NCBI GenBank assembly: GCA_900468285.1
Contig: UBTF01000002.1
Span: 174,890-238,889 of the forward strand
From: Hyphomicrobiales bacterium
GTDB taxonomy: Bacteria > Pseudomonadota > Alphaproteobacteria > Rhizobiales > Rhizobiaceae
Direction of reading: 5' to 3'
DNA length: 64,000 nucleotides
The notes under the pieces were generated by a model. The model saw only the letters and a program-made list of their open reading frames with translations, was not told the origin of the DNA and searched no databases. Positions 45,876 to 55,740 of the stretch are shown one piece after another. How positions within the stretch are numbered: the first letter of the stretch is position 1; the number at the start of each line of letters is the position of its first letter. The position numbers and the translations under genes are program-made.

Positions 45876-47954
45876 TCAGCTTGCGAGCGAGATAGCGTCC
45901 TGCGCCGAAATGGTGATGGGCTCTCTTGGAAGATTGACCACCGACTCGATACTCTCCGCAGGCCCCGGCCGCCCGAAATAGTAGCCCTGGACATGCTGGC
46001 AACCTTCGCGACGAAGGAATTCGACATGGGCCAGCGTCTCAACACCCTCCGCCAGAACGGGAATATCCAGGCTGTTTGCCAGAATGAGCGTTGAGCGCAC
46101 GATAGCCTGCGATTGTATGTTCGATCCCAGCCCCTCGATGAAGGCGCGGTCGATCTTGATCTTGTCGAAGGGGAAGCTCTGCAATGTCGACAGGGATGAA
46201 TAGCCCGTGCCGTAATCATCCATGGCGATGCGAACGCCAAGTGTTTTCAGCCTGCGGATCGTCAGCAGCGCATGGCGATGATCGTCGATAATGCCGCTTT
46301 CGGTTATTTCCAGCTCGAGACGACCTGGCTCCAGCCCGCTCTCAAGAAGAATACGCTGCACTTTCTGCACGAAATCCGAGTCCGAAAGCTGCAAGGGCGC
46401 CACGTTGACGGCGATGCTCAAGGGATTTTTCCATCGAACCGCCTGGGAGCAGGCTTCGCGCAACACCCACTCGCCCATTTCGATGATGAAGCCCGTCTGT
46501 TCGGCTATGGGAATGAATTCGGCAGGCGAAATCATGCCACGCTCCGGATGGTTCCAGCGCAGCAAAGCCTCAAAGCCAACGATTGTGCCGGTGGCCGTGT
46601 CATTCTGCTGTTGAAAATAAAGCTCGAATGCGCCCGCAGCCAGACCCGCTCTCATGCTGACCGCAAGCGCATTTCGGGTGCGCGATGCTTCGTCCATGGA
46701 CTTGTCATAAAAGCAGATCGTTCCGGTCACATCGCTTTTTGCGCGATACATGGCGACGTCAGCCTGGGATATCAGCGTATCGATATTTCTTGCACCCGCA
46801 TTGCCAACCGCAATACCGATGCTGGCACCGACCGAAAGCACTGTACCGTTCCACGCCACCGGCTTGACAATTTCGGCCAGCAGCCGATTTGCAAATTCGA
46901 TCCCGTCTGCGCGCGAGTAGAAGCGATGCAACACGGCAACGAATTCATCTCCCCCGACGCGGGCGACGAATTCGCCGGGCCGCAGAACGGAACTCATGCG
47001 GTCAGCCAGTGAGCGAAGTACGGCGTCCCCTGCCCCATGGCCGTGGACGTCATTGATTTCCTTGAAGCGGTTGAGATCGAAAGACAGCAGCGCAATGCGC
47101 GCCGTAGGATCGGCGCTGCGCTTCATCAGCAGTTGCAAATGCTCATGAAAGGCCGCTCTGTTGGGAATACCCGTCAGGGCATCGTGAAGGGACAGATGGC
47201 GGTATCGTGCGACAGCCTGCAAGCTGGCCTCTGAGTCGATGACATAGGTCGAAAAGCCGAAAGCCAGAAGCACGAAGGTAATGATGATTGCGCTGCCGCC
47301 CATGAGACCCGGCGACACCAGAGCCGGTGCGATGGTCAATACCGGATCAAACGACAAGGAAAATGCCGCCATGGCGGTAAAATGCGTGGAGGCAATGGCA
47401 AGGACCAGAAACGTCATGCCGCTATACTTGCAGAACCAGTTGACCGGGCGAACGACGCGATTTGTCGCCAGAACGCCGAAAATCGCGCCGAGCACCATGG
47501 ACGCAACCACATAATAGGGATCCCAGATCAACGTCCCCTGTACCGTATAGGCCGCCATGCCGGTGTAATGCATGCAAGCAATGCCCAGGCCGACAACCAG
47601 CCCGCCGCCTTCGGCAAGTGCCGATTGGCCGCCATAGGTCGAAATGGCAAAACCCGCCGTCGTGGCAAGAATGGCGATGATAAAGGACAATCCGGTAAAG
47701 CCGGGCAGGAAGCCTACACTACCGGGTGCCTGATATCCCAGCATGGCGACAAAATGGGTCGTCCAGATCGTGGTTCCGCCGATCATGCCAGCAAGAAAAA
47801 GCCAGTTGGCGCGCTGTATAGATGCGGATTGTCTGGCACGTGCAAAGAGGCGCATGGTCAGAAAGCTGCCCATGACACATATGGTGACTGCCGCCAATGT
47901 GTAGCGGATGTCGTGTTCGACGGCCAGGCAGGTGAGAATTTGGTACATTGACAT
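45876..47954 (-). CDS. MHYT-GGDEF-EAL membrane protein
   Basis: A protein of about 692 residues. The N-terminal seven-helix MHYT sensor (about 1-230) has three motifs: TTHFVAM, CMHYTGMAAY and STHFTAMAAF, thought to bind copper and sense O2, CO or NO. A GGDEF domain follows (VGGDEFVA) and then an EAL domain with intact catalytic signatures (FEALLRW, MDDYGTGYSS, EGVET). Both cyclic-di-GMP synthesis and breakdown are possible. The start is ambiguous: GTG 47957, ATG 47954 or ATG 47948. Confidence 0.93.
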   Translation of the reverse strand: MSMYQILTCLAVEHDIRYTLAAVTICVMGSFLTMRLFARARQSASIQRANWLFLAGMIGGTTIWTTHFVAMLGYQAPGSVGFLPGFTGLSFIIAILATTAGFAISTYGGQSALAEGGGLVVGLGIACMHYTGMAAYTVQGTLIWDPYYVVASMVLGAIFGVLATNRVVRPVNWFCKYSGMTFLVLAIASTHFTAMAAFSLSFDPVLTIAPALVSPGLMGGSAIIITFVLLAFGFSTYVIDSEASLQAVARYRHLSLHDALTGIPNRAAFHEHLQLLMKRSADPTARIALLSFDLNRFKEINDVHGHGAGDAVLRSLADRMSSVLRPGEFVARVGGDEFVAVLHRFYSRADGIEFANRLLAEIVKPVAWNGTVLSVGASIGIAVGNAGARNIDTLISQADVAMYRAKSDVTGTICFYDKSMDEASRTRNALAVSMRAGLAAGAFELYFQQQNDTATGTIVGFEALLRWNHPERGMISPAEFIPIAEQTGFIIEMGEWVLREACSQAVRWKNPLSIAVNVAPLQLSDSDFVQKVQRILLESGLEPGRLELEITESGIIDDHRHALLTIRRLKTLGVRIAMDDYGTGYSSLSTLQSFPFDKIKIDRAFIEGLGSNIQSQAIVRSTLILANSLDIPVLAEGVETLAHVEFLRREGCQHVQGYYFGRPGPAESIESVVNLPREPITISAQDAISLAS

Positions 47955-47957
47955 CAC

Positions 47958-48267
47958 GCATCTGTTGAAGTGTCGCAGATACTAGTCATCATCTGTATTC
48001 ATCGCGTTTATTGATATAGATAAGCAAAAATTAAATTATACCCCTCTAAATAGAGGTATTTTGTCCAGACTTAAATCCACGGGTGAAACAGAGCGTTGCG
48101 TGGCAACGCGGTGACAAGCCTTGCCTTTGTGCCCTCTTTATATTATAGCGCCCGCATCCGTGTAGACACCCTTGGAGGCAACACGGGCGAGATGGTTTTC
48201 AAACGCCTCTCCAGTTCCATCCGGCCTGCCGGAGTGAACTCTCCAGACAACCTAAAAGGATTATGCC
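47958..48267. other. Intergenic region upstream of rplY
   Basis: It holds a small AT-rich hairpin (CCTCTA/TAGAGG near 48041-48056), the rplY promoter and its leader of about 110 bases. The leader can fold using GCCCG near 48150 and CGGGC near 48186. No other gene is seen. Confidence 0.5.
48121..48149 (+). promoter_or_regulatory. Probable rplY promoter
   Basis: TTGCCT (48121-48126), 17 bases, then TATAGC (48144-48149). The position is about 120 bases before the L25 start codon. Confidence 0.55.
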
Positions 48268-48885
48268 ATGAGCAAAGAATCGTATGAGCTCAAGGCCGAG
48301 GCGCGCGAACGAGTTGGTAAGGGGTCCTCTCGTGAACTTCGTCGCAACGGTTTGATTCCTGCTGTCATCTATGGTGACAAGCAAACCCCGATTTCCATCG
48401 CGATCTCGACCAACGAGGTCACGAAGCGCGTTCAGGCTGGCGGTTTCATGACCACCATCGCCACGATCGACGTCGACGGCCAGAAGTACAAGGTTCTGCC
48501 GAAGGACTACCAGCGCGATCCAGTTCGCGACTTCATGATGCACGTAGACTTCCTGCGCGTATCCGGCAATTCGCAGGTTACCGTCGAAATCCCGGTTCAC
48601 TTCATCAATGAAGAAAAGTCCGAGATCAAGAAGGGTGGCGTTCTCAACATCGTTCGTCACACTGTCGAAGCCCACGTTCCGGCAAACGACATTCCTGAGG
48701 CGATCACGGTTGACCTCGACGGTCTGAAGATCGGCGACAGCGTTCACATCTCGCAGGTCAAGCTGCCGAAGAACGTCGCACCTGTCATCACCGACCGCGA
48801 TTTCACAATTGCAACCATCGTGCCGCCAGTCGTCGCGATTGTTGATGAAGCAGAAGCTCCGACAGAAGAAGCTTCCGAAGAATAA
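48268..48885 (+). CDS. rplY: 50S ribosomal protein L25/general stress protein Ctc
   Basis: A 205-residue long (CTC-type) L25 that binds 5S rRNA through its N-terminal half ([30 protein letters not shown]). It carries the extra C-terminal beta domain (from about 95) and an acidic tail. AAAGGA precedes the ATG at 48268. A terminator follows. In rhizobia pth normally comes next; here two signalling genes intervene. Confidence 0.96.
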   Translation: MSKESYELKAEARERVGKGSSRELRRNGLIPAVIYGDKQTPISIAISTNEVTKRVQAGGFMTTIATIDVDGQKYKVLPKDYQRDPVRDFMMHVDFLRVSGNSQVTVEIPVHFINEEKSEIKKGGVLNIVRHTVEAHVPANDIPEAITVDLDGLKIGDSVHISQVKLPKNVAPVITDRDFTIATIVPPVVAIVDEAEAPTEEASEE

Positions 48886-48918
48886 GTCGCGTTTCGACGC
48901 TGCTTTCATGCCTTCTAA

Positions 48919-48951
48919 TGCCTCGCATCCTCAGGATGCGGGGCATTTTTT
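48919..48951 (+). terminator. Intrinsic terminator of rplY
   Basis: Twelve-base arms (48919-48930 and 48934-48945) with a three-base loop, followed by Ts. The remaining bases to 49198 are AT-rich and hold the promoter of the next gene. Confidence 0.9.
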
Positions 48952-49198
48952 ATGGCCGGATGATATCCCTAGATCTTTCAACAATCGCCATCAGAATTAT
49001 TTAGTGCTGATTAATCATGCCCGGAAACGATAATTCAAAACTTTAAGTTTAGACGTCATACGATTGGTACGTTCGGGACCATTGTCTGAGACTTATCTAA
49101 TCTGGGACGCGTCACCATTTTCAAACAAGACTTTTTATCGCGTGCTTCTGTTGTACGCGCGGCAAGGGTTGAAGGGCAAAGGGACGGTAGTACGGCAT

Positions 49199-51589
49199 AT
49201 GACTCACTCCGTAGAAAGTCGCTTCATAGCGATTGTTTCCGGCGCGCTTTTGGCGTTGGTCACTCCGCTCTTCACTATCCTGCTGATGCTTTCCCACCAC
49301 GAAACCGTCGAAAATCAGAATGACCGTCTGGAAATCCTGCTGGTTGCCAATGCGCAGGCCCTGGGGCGTCCGCTGTGGGATCTCGACGATGAAAGCATCA
49401 ACCAGATTACCGGAACGCTGGTCACCGATCCTGCCGTCTACATGGTCAAGGTCCGCGACATATTCGGCCAGCTCGATATAACCCAGACCGCCGGCTCCCG
49501 TACGCCCTCGGACATCTCGTCTATCAGCCGCGACATCACCTACAAGAACCTCGATGGTGAAACGAAAGTCGGCACCATCACCGTTTTTTACCAGAATGTC
49601 GGCCTGTTTGCCTCTCTCGGCACTATCGAGCTTGCGGCCATATCGATCTTCGTCCTAGCCATCTTCACGATTTTTGCAGCCGCCATCATCGGCAACCGTC
49701 TGATGGTAATGAAGCCGCTCTTGAGGCTGACGGCAGCCATCGAGGCAACACGGCGTCTCGGCTCCCGCCACCATGTGGACTGGCGATCCGAGGACGAAAT
49801 GGGCCGCTTGGCGCAAAGCTTCAATGAAATGCAGATTCAGTTGGAGCGGGAAGAGCAGGAAATCAAAAAGGCGCATCAGCGCACGACGGAAATCTACAAC
49901 CGCACGCCAGCAATGCTGTTCTCGCTGGATCCGACCGATCGCATTGCCGCAGTGAGCGATTATTGGGTAGAGGCGACAGGCTACCAGCGGGCAGACGTTT
50001 TGGGCCATAATTTCGCGAGCCTGATCTTCCCGGAAGATCGGGCCCGTTTCGTATTGCGCAAGCACAACGAACACACAACCCATGGCATGGCAGGAAGCTC
50101 CGAGCTGACCATAAGGTTCCAGTGCGGCGATGGCCGCATCATGGATGTTCTGATCGCTGAAAAAGCGCTGGATGCGGGCGATGGCCACCACCGCTCCGAA
50201 TGTCTGAGCGTCATGACCGACGTAACGGAGCTTCGACGCTCGGAATTGCGCAACCGGATGCAGGCCATTTCGGATCACCTCACCGGGCTATTCAACCGTC
50301 AGGGCTTCGAAGCCATTCTGGACGAGAAGATTATCGAAGCCGATGAAAACCATACCGAACTCGCCTGCCTTTTCATCGACCTAGACCGCTTCAAGATCAT
50401 CAATGACAATCTGGGGCACGCGGCCGGCGACGCCGTCCTGAAGGGTTTCGTTGATCGCTTAAAGCTTCTTCTGACGCCCATGGATAGCGCATCGCGGCTC
50501 GGCGGAGATGAATTCGCGGTTCTGTTGGCGGGCCCCATGACCCAGCAGCGCGCCGAACGCATCTGCGCCGAAATCTGCGCAATCTTCGATACGCCATTCG
50601 ATGCCAACGGCCACAGCGTTCGCCTCAGCGCAAGTATCGGTCTGGCGCTTTATCCGAGCCATGCAAAAACCGCCGCCGAGCTTCTGCAAAACTCGGACAT
50701 GGCCATGTATAGCAAAAAGCGCGCAGGCAAGAACGGTGCGCAAATCTTCGATCCGGCCTTCATGAACGAGGCTCGCGAGCGCGCGGAAATCGAACAGGAT
50801 ATCGAGCAGGCCTTGAAGGAGAACTGGCTGGAGGCCTATTTCCAGCCCATCCAGATGCTGAAAAGCGGTGAAACTGTCGGCTTCGAAGCCCTGATGCGCG
50901 TCAGACATCCCCGTAAGGGCCTTCTGTCCCCCGCAGCCATCATCGCCGTCGCTGAAGAAAACGGTTCGATCAGCCGCATCGGCAGCAAAATCCTTGAACA
51001 CTCCATCCGCAATCTCGCCAAGCTGTCGGAGTTGCCAGGTCTGGAGAACGTCTATGTGGCCGTGAATTTTTCCGCGCTGCAGTTCGAGCCGGGCTTGCCG
51101 ACCAGAATTGCCGGGCTTCTCTATCGCCATGACATCGTACCGAGCAGACTGGTCATCGAAATCACCGAAGCCGTGTTGATGCATGACGACCCGCAAATCC
51201 GGGCTGTGCTAGATGCCATACGTCAGTTGGGCTGCCGCATTGCACTGGACGATTTCGGAACGGGCTATTCCTCGCTCAGCTATCTCAATCGTTTCCCGGT
51301 CGATATCGTCAAGATCGACCAGTCGTTTACACGTTCCATTCGTGATAAGGTGCCAGAGATCAGCCAGAGAAGCCGAATGCTTGTGGAGGGCATCAGCGCC
51401 ATTTCCCACAAGATGAACTGCGTGGTTATTGCCGAGGGTATCGAGTCCGTCGAGCAGCAGGAGATGCTCAAGGATATTGGGGTGGATTGCGGACAGGGCT
51501 ATCTCTTCGCCCGCCCACAACCTATCGACGCCTATATTGCGGAATTTGAACAGGCAAATAACCAGGCCATTGCAAAAGTAGGAACATGA
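49199..51589 (+). CDS. HAMP-PAS-GGDEF-EAL membrane protein
   Basis: A protein of about 796 residues from the ATG at 49199; the frame stays open to 49064, so the start is uncertain. There are transmembrane helices at about 10-32 and 135-160 with a periplasmic sensor between. HAMP follows (about 160-215), then PAS (about 225-340), GGDEF (RLGGDEFAVL) and EAL (FEALMRVRH, DDFGTGYSS, EGIES). Catalytic motifs of both domains look intact. A solute-binding protein gene follows after 23 bases and may supply its periplasmic ligand input. Confidence 0.92.
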   Translation: MTHSVESRFIAIVSGALLALVTPLFTILLMLSHHETVENQNDRLEILLVANAQALGRPLWDLDDESINQITGTLVTDPAVYMVKVRDIFGQLDITQTAGSRTPSDISSISRDITYKNLDGETKVGTITVFYQNVGLFASLGTIELAAISIFVLAIFTIFAAAIIGNRLMVMKPLLRLTAAIEATRRLGSRHHVDWRSEDEMGRLAQSFNEMQIQLEREEQEIKKAHQRTTEIYNRTPAMLFSLDPTDRIAAVSDYWVEATGYQRADVLGHNFASLIFPEDRARFVLRKHNEHTTHGMAGSSELTIRFQCGDGRIMDVLIAEKALDAGDGHHRSECLSVMTDVTELRRSELRNRMQAISDHLTGLFNRQGFEAILDEKIIEADENHTELACLFIDLDRFKIINDNLGHAAGDAVLKGFVDRLKLLLTPMDSASRLGGDEFAVLLAGPMTQQRAERICAEICAIFDTPFDANGHSVRLSASIGLALYPSHAKTAAELLQNSDMAMYSKKRAGKNGAQIFDPAFMNEARERAEIEQDIEQALKENWLEAYFQPIQMLKSGETVGFEALMRVRHPRKGLLSPAAIIAVAEENGSISRIGSKILEHSIRNLAKLSELPGLENVYVAVNFSALQFEPGLPTRIAGLLYRHDIVPSRLVIEITEAVLMHDDPQIRAVLDAIRQLGCRIALDDFGTGYSSLSYLNRFPVDIVKIDQSFTRSIRDKVPEISQRSRMLVEGISAISHKMNCVVIAEGIESVEQQEMLKDIGVDCGQGYLFARPQPIDAYIAEFEQANNQAIAKVGT

Positions 51590-51612
51590 CTTCATCGGGG
51601 GGATGGAAGTGA

Positions 51613-52329
51613 ATGTGGCGCATCATTTTATTTTCGATTGCTTTTTTTATAACGACCTCGGCTTCGTCCGAGCAGCTTTTCATCACGACGGAGGAATATC
51701 CACCCTACAATACACGCGGGACTGACGGGCAGCCCCGCGGGGTCTACATGGACCAGCTCAAGATTATATTCGCCAGAGCCCAGGTCGACTACGATGCGAC
51801 GGTCACGCCGTGGGCACGCGCCATCGCACTTGCAGAAAGCAAGCCGATGCACTGCGTTGTGGCGGCGGCGCGAACGCCGGAGCGTGAGGCCCAGTTCAAG
51901 TGGGTGTCTCCTGTTCACACCGACAGGAATGTGCTCGTCGGCCTGAGAGAACGGCACCTCAAGATCAAAAACCTCGACGAGGCCAAGGACTATCTGATCG
52001 GCACCCAGCGCAACGACTATACGCAGTCCGTTCTGAAGTCGCTGGGATTCACCCATATCGACCTCAGCGCCGATTTCGACAAGACGCTGTCGAAACTGGC
52101 CGCCGGACGCATAGACCTGATGCCCATGTCTGAAAGTGCGCTTCGGAAACTGCCGGGCGCGAGCTTCCAGGAGGTTGTGGTTCTCACCCACCAGAGCCTG
52201 GGAATGGCGTGTAATCGCTCCGTTCCAGATGAGTTGATCAGCAGAATGCAGCTCACTCTCGATGCCCTGATCGCAGACGGAACCCAGCGGAAGATTTACG
52301 AGAAATACGGTCTCGTCATTCGCCAATGA
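51613..52329 (+). CDS. Periplasmic solute-binding protein (SBP_bac_3 type)
   Basis: A 238-residue protein with a signal peptide (MWRIILFSIAFFITTSASS) and a family 3 extracellular solute-binding fold (LFITTEEYPPYNT ... GQPRGVYMDQLKII, then AAGRIDLMPMSESAL). No permease or ATPase gene is adjacent. It is probably not part of a transporter but a ligand carrier for the GGDEF-EAL protein encoded just upstream. The ligand is unknown, amino-acid-like by family. Confidence 0.85.
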   Translation: MWRIILFSIAFFITTSASSEQLFITTEEYPPYNTRGTDGQPRGVYMDQLKIIFARAQVDYDATVTPWARAIALAESKPMHCVVAAARTPEREAQFKWVSPVHTDRNVLVGLRERHLKIKNLDEAKDYLIGTQRNDYTQSVLKSLGFTHIDLSADFDKTLSKLAAGRIDLMPMSESALRKLPGASFQEVVVLTHQSLGMACNRSVPDELISRMQLTLDALIADGTQRKIYEKYGLVIRQ

Positions 52330-52416
52330 TTCCCGGCAGGCGATAAAGACGTTGACTTCAGCTCGTTTTTTCGGTGGTGAGAGGCAATCGTCAATCGAAA
52401 CTGAGCGGACACGTCA

Positions 52417-53133
52417 ATGATCATCATTGCAGGCCTCGGAAATCCCGGCACGCAATATGCAGCCAACCGGCACAATATCGGCTTCATGGCAGTGGATGCC
52501 TTGCAGCGTCTACCCTCCTTTTCGCCATGGTCAAGAAAGTTCAAAGCCGAAATTTCCGAGGGCGAAATCGCGGGCGAAAAGATATTGTTGATGAAACCGC
52601 TGACCTTCATGAACCTCTCCGGCGAAGCCGTTGGCGAGGCAATGCGTTTCTTCAAGGTCAAGACCGGCGACATCATTGCCATTCATGACGAACTCGATCT
52701 GGCGCCCGGCCGCGCCCGCATCAAGATTGGCGGCGGCCATGGTGGGCATAATGGCCTGAAGTCGCTGGATGCCCATTGCGGCAAGGAATACAGGCGCTTG
52801 CGGCTTGGCATCGGTCATCCTGGCGACAAGGAGCGCGTTCACGGGCATGTTCTCGGTGACTTCGCCAAGTCTGACAAGACATGGCTGGAGCCGCTACTCG
52901 ATGCCATCGCTGACAATGCTGACATGCTCGTCAAAGGCGAAGACTCGCAGTTGATGAACAAGCTTGCCCTGGCCGTTGGCGTAAAGACCGAAGAAAAGCC
53001 GGCAGCCAAACCATCAAAGCCCGCCGCGCAATCCCACATCCATCAGGCCCGCAATTCAGCCCAGCCGAAGAAGCTTCCGGAGACCGGCCCCATGGCGGAA
53101 ATGCTGAAAAGAATGTTTGCCAAGAAGGATTGA
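52417..53133 (+). CDS. pth: Peptidyl-tRNA hydrolase
   Basis: A 238-residue Pth that frees tRNA from dropped-off peptidyl-tRNA. The conserved [18 protein letters not shown] contains the catalytic His; [19 protein letters not shown] and [11 protein letters not shown] follow. The C-terminus is about 40 residues longer than E. coli Pth, with a Lys/Ala/Pro-rich stretch, as in other rhizobia. The ATG at 52417 is the first of the family motif. Confidence 0.96.
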   Translation: MIIIAGLGNPGTQYAANRHNIGFMAVDALQRLPSFSPWSRKFKAEISEGEIAGEKILLMKPLTFMNLSGEAVGEAMRFFKVKTGDIIAIHDELDLAPGRARIKIGGGHGGHNGLKSLDAHCGKEYRRLRLGIGHPGDKERVHGHVLGDFAKSDKTWLEPLLDAIADNADMLVKGEDSQLMNKLALAVGVKTEEKPAAKPSKPAAQSHIHQARNSAQPKKLPETGPMAEMLKRMFAKKD

Positions 53134-53252
53134 GAGTGGCACCGACCACTTCGCTGCCGCTTGAAACTTCGTCACGCCTCCCCATTTCAGCCTGATGAAG
53201 ACATCTGACCGCCATTGCGGGCGTCGCTGCGCCGCCCAGAAATATCCAAACC

Positions 53253-53879
53253 ATGGATGATCCTGCGAACCAACAGACAATGGCGGCCGCACTTGGCCGG
53301 CTTCCCGAAGACCTGCCGGAGAAGGTCACGCTGGAAGGGCTGCTCCAGAGCCTGGGCGACAAGGCCATTGCATTTGTCCTGGTCGTCTTCGCCATACCCG
53401 CGATCATACCGACACCCGGCATTCCGGCGGGCATGATCTTTGGAACGGCCTTGGCCATCCTGTCCCTGCAGATCATGTTTGGCGCGAAGAAACTGGTGCT
53501 TCCTGGGTTTCTTGGCCGCCTGTCGATCTCACGCTCCATCATAGAGCTGACCGCATCGAAGGCAGCACCACGGCTTGCGAAGCTGGAAAAGATGCTGCGA
53601 CCACGCGGCCATGTGCTGTCGAAACACCTTGGCCCGGCGGTTATCGGCATCGTCATCTTTCTGATGGCGGTCCTGATTGCCCTGCCCATTCCGTTTGGAA
53701 ACGTGCTGCCCGGCCTTTCCGTGCTGGCGATTGCGCTTGGCCTGGCGCAGAAGGACGATGTCGCCGTCTTGACCGGCTTTGCCCTCGCGCTGCTGTCCAT
53801 GGTGACAAGCGTGGCGATTATCTATGGCGGATGGGCCCTGATTTCGAACTGGTTCGGCCTCGGTCAGGCTGCGGTCTAG
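53253..53879 (+). CDS. exoD: Exopolysaccharide synthesis protein ExoD
   Basis: A 208-residue membrane protein of the ExoD family: a soluble N-terminus (LEGLLQSLGDKAIAFV), then four or five hydrophobic segments including FAIPAIIPTPGIPAGMIFG and LPIPFGNVLPGLSVLAIALG. ExoD is needed for exopolysaccharide production and alkali tolerance in Sinorhizobium; its molecular role is unclear. It lies between pth and ychF. Confidence 0.9.
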   Translation: MDDPANQQTMAAALGRLPEDLPEKVTLEGLLQSLGDKAIAFVLVVFAIPAIIPTPGIPAGMIFGTALAILSLQIMFGAKKLVLPGFLGRLSISRSIIELTASKAAPRLAKLEKMLRPRGHVLSKHLGPAVIGIVIFLMAVLIALPIPFGNVLPGLSVLAIALGLAQKDDVAVLTGFALALLSMVTSVAIIYGGWALISNWFGLGQAAV

Positions 53880-53907
53880 GGCACTTCGTTGCTCAATGAA
53901 AACGCTC
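53879..53907. repeat. 29-base imperfect palindromic repeat, copy 3 (diverged)
   Basis: It matches the copy at 56304-56332 at 23 of 29 positions by my count. It begins with the last base of the exoD stop codon and ends CGCTC. Confidence 0.55.
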
Positions 53908-54024
53908 CAGGCCTGCAATTTGCGCGAATCCTCAAGCTTTCCGGCAACAAGGCTTGACCTTCCCCTGCCCATTCCGCAAAAGGCTGGCTAACGGAATTCT
54001 TGAGAACAGAGACAGGTTCAAGCC

Positions 54025-55128
54025 ATGGGCTTCAAATGCGGTATCGTCGGTCTGCCGAATGTCGGCAAGTCCACACTTTTCAACGCGCTGACGAAAACGG
54101 CGGCTGCGCAGGCGGCAAACTATCCCTTCTGCACGATTGAGCCAAATACCGGCGAAGTTGCCGTACCGGATCCGCGCATGAAGGTTCTGGCCGATATCGC
54201 CGGTTCCAAGGAACTCATCCCTACCCGCATTTCCTTCGTTGATATTGCCGGTCTGGTTCGCGGTGCGTCCAAGGGTGAAGGCCTCGGAAACAAGTTTCTC
54301 GCCAACATCCGCGAAGTCGACGCCGTCGTTCACGTTCTGCGCTGCTTTGAAGACGACGACATCACCCATGTCGAAGGCCGCATCAACCCGGTTGGCGATG
54401 CCGATACAATTGAAACCGAGCTAATGCTCGCCGACCTCGAAAGCCTTGAGCGCCGCGTTGAGCAGACGCGCAAGCGCGCATCTTCCAAGGACAAGGATTC
54501 GCTTGCCCAATTGCCCGTCATGGAAGCGGTCATCAAGCTGCTGAATGAAGGCAAGCCCGCCCGCCTTCTCTTGAAGACACTTGCCGCCGACGAAATCGAA
54601 GTGCTGAAGGGGCTTAACCTCCTGACGTCGCACCCCGTGCTCTATGTCTGCAACGTATCTGAAGCTGATGCCGTCGATGGCAATGAGCACACCAGGGCCG
54701 TTGCCGAAATGGCAAAGGCGCAGGGCGCGGAATGCGTCATCATCTCCGCGGCGATCGAATCCGAAGTCGCCCAGCTTCCTGAAGAAGAGTCCAAGGAATT
54801 CCTCTCGGCTCTCGGTCTTGAAGAGGCTGGCCTCGATCGGTTGATCCGTGCGGGTTACCACCTGCTCGACCTCATCACCTATTTCACCGTTGGCCCGAAG
54901 GAAACGCGCGCATGGACCATCGTGCGCGGCACCAAGGCGCCGGGTGCAGCCGGGGTCATCCACACCGATTTTGAACGCGGCTTTATTCGCGCCTTTACAA
55001 TCGCTTACGACGACTACGTCACCTATAAGGGTGAAGTCGGAGCAAAGGAGGCCGGCAAGGGCCGCGATGAAGGCAAGGAATATGTCGTCAACGACGGCGA
55101 TGTCATCCACTTCCGCTTCAACACCTGA
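54025..55128 (+). CDS. ychF: Redox-regulated ATPase YchF (OLA1 family)
   Basis: A 367-residue Obg-family P-loop protein. The Walker A is GLPNVGKSTLFNAL, followed by the DIAGLV G3 region. The G4 region reads NVSEAD rather than NKxD, which explains its ATP preference. A C-terminal TGS domain ends EGKEYVVNDGDVIHFRF. It associates with ribosomes and responds to stress. A bidirectional-looking terminator follows. Confidence 0.97.
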   Translation: MGFKCGIVGLPNVGKSTLFNALTKTAAAQAANYPFCTIEPNTGEVAVPDPRMKVLADIAGSKELIPTRISFVDIAGLVRGASKGEGLGNKFLANIREVDAVVHVLRCFEDDDITHVEGRINPVGDADTIETELMLADLESLERRVEQTRKRASSKDKDSLAQLPVMEAVIKLLNEGKPARLLLKTLAADEIEVLKGLNLLTSHPVLYVCNVSEADAVDGNEHTRAVAEMAKAQGAECVIISAAIESEVAQLPEEESKEFLSALGLEEAGLDRLIRAGYHLLDLITYFTVGPKETRAWTIVRGTKAPGAAGVIHTDFERGFIRAFTIAYDDYVTYKGEVGAKEAGKGRDEGKEYVVNDGDVIHFRFNT

Positions 55129-55144
55129 GGCACACGCCCTCTGC

Positions 55145-55174
55145 AAAAAGCCCGCGCATCGTCGCGGGCTTTTT
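55145..55174 (+). terminator. Intrinsic terminator of ychF
   Basis: Twelve-base arms (55145-55156 and 55163-55174) ending in T5. Confidence 0.92.
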
Positions 55175-55281
55175 GCGTTGACGGCCAAGTTTTGCATAAA
55201 CCCCGGCAATATTACCTTTACGTAAAAGGCCGATTTGCGATAGGCTTTAGCCCAATCGTGCTGCGGAAGAGGAGTCTGTCA

Positions 55282-55740
55282 GTGAAATACGGATTTGAGG
55301 ATTTTACGCCGGGCCGGAGCTTCCCGCTCGGACCAAAACTGGTCACTGCGGAGGAAATCATAGAGTTTGCGGAAGAGTTCGATCCGCAGCCCATGCATCT
55401 CTCGGAAGAAGCCGGGAAAGCCAGCATTTTAGGGGGGCTTGCGGCCTCAGGCTGGCACACATGCGGAATGCTGATGCGCATGACCGTCGACAGCTATATT
55501 AGCCACTCGCCCTCACAGGCTGGCCTCGGCGTCGATCTTGTGGAATGGAAGAAGCCTGTTCTGGCAGGCGACACGTTGAGCGGCACAACAACCGTGATCG
55601 AACAGAGGGTCAGCAAGACGCGGCCCGGCATGGGCGTCGTGAAGTTGCGCCACGAGCTGCAAAACCAGCGCGGAGAGATTGTGTGCATAGTAGAGTTGAA
55701 TGCCATGCTGGCCACCTCCGCAGAAACGGCAAACGCATGA
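55282..55740 (+). CDS. MaoC-like hydratase, first of a pair
   Basis: A 152-residue hot-dog-fold protein with the hydratase-2 motif FAEEFDPQPMH, supplying the catalytic Asp and His for (R)-specific enoyl-CoA hydration. The start is GTG at 55282, seven bases from GAGGAG; the longer upstream frame is dismissed. It overlaps the second MaoC gene by four bases, so the two chains may form a heterodimer. A partly palindromic CCTTTACGTAAAAGG upstream, at about 55216-55230, could be an operator. Confidence 0.87.
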   Translation: MKYGFEDFTPGRSFPLGPKLVTAEEIIEFAEEFDPQPMHLSEEAGKASILGGLAASGWHTCGMLMRMTVDSYISHSPSQAGLGVDLVEWKKPVLAGDTLSGTTTVIEQRVSKTRPGMGVVKLRHELQNQRGEIVCIVELNAMLATSAETANA

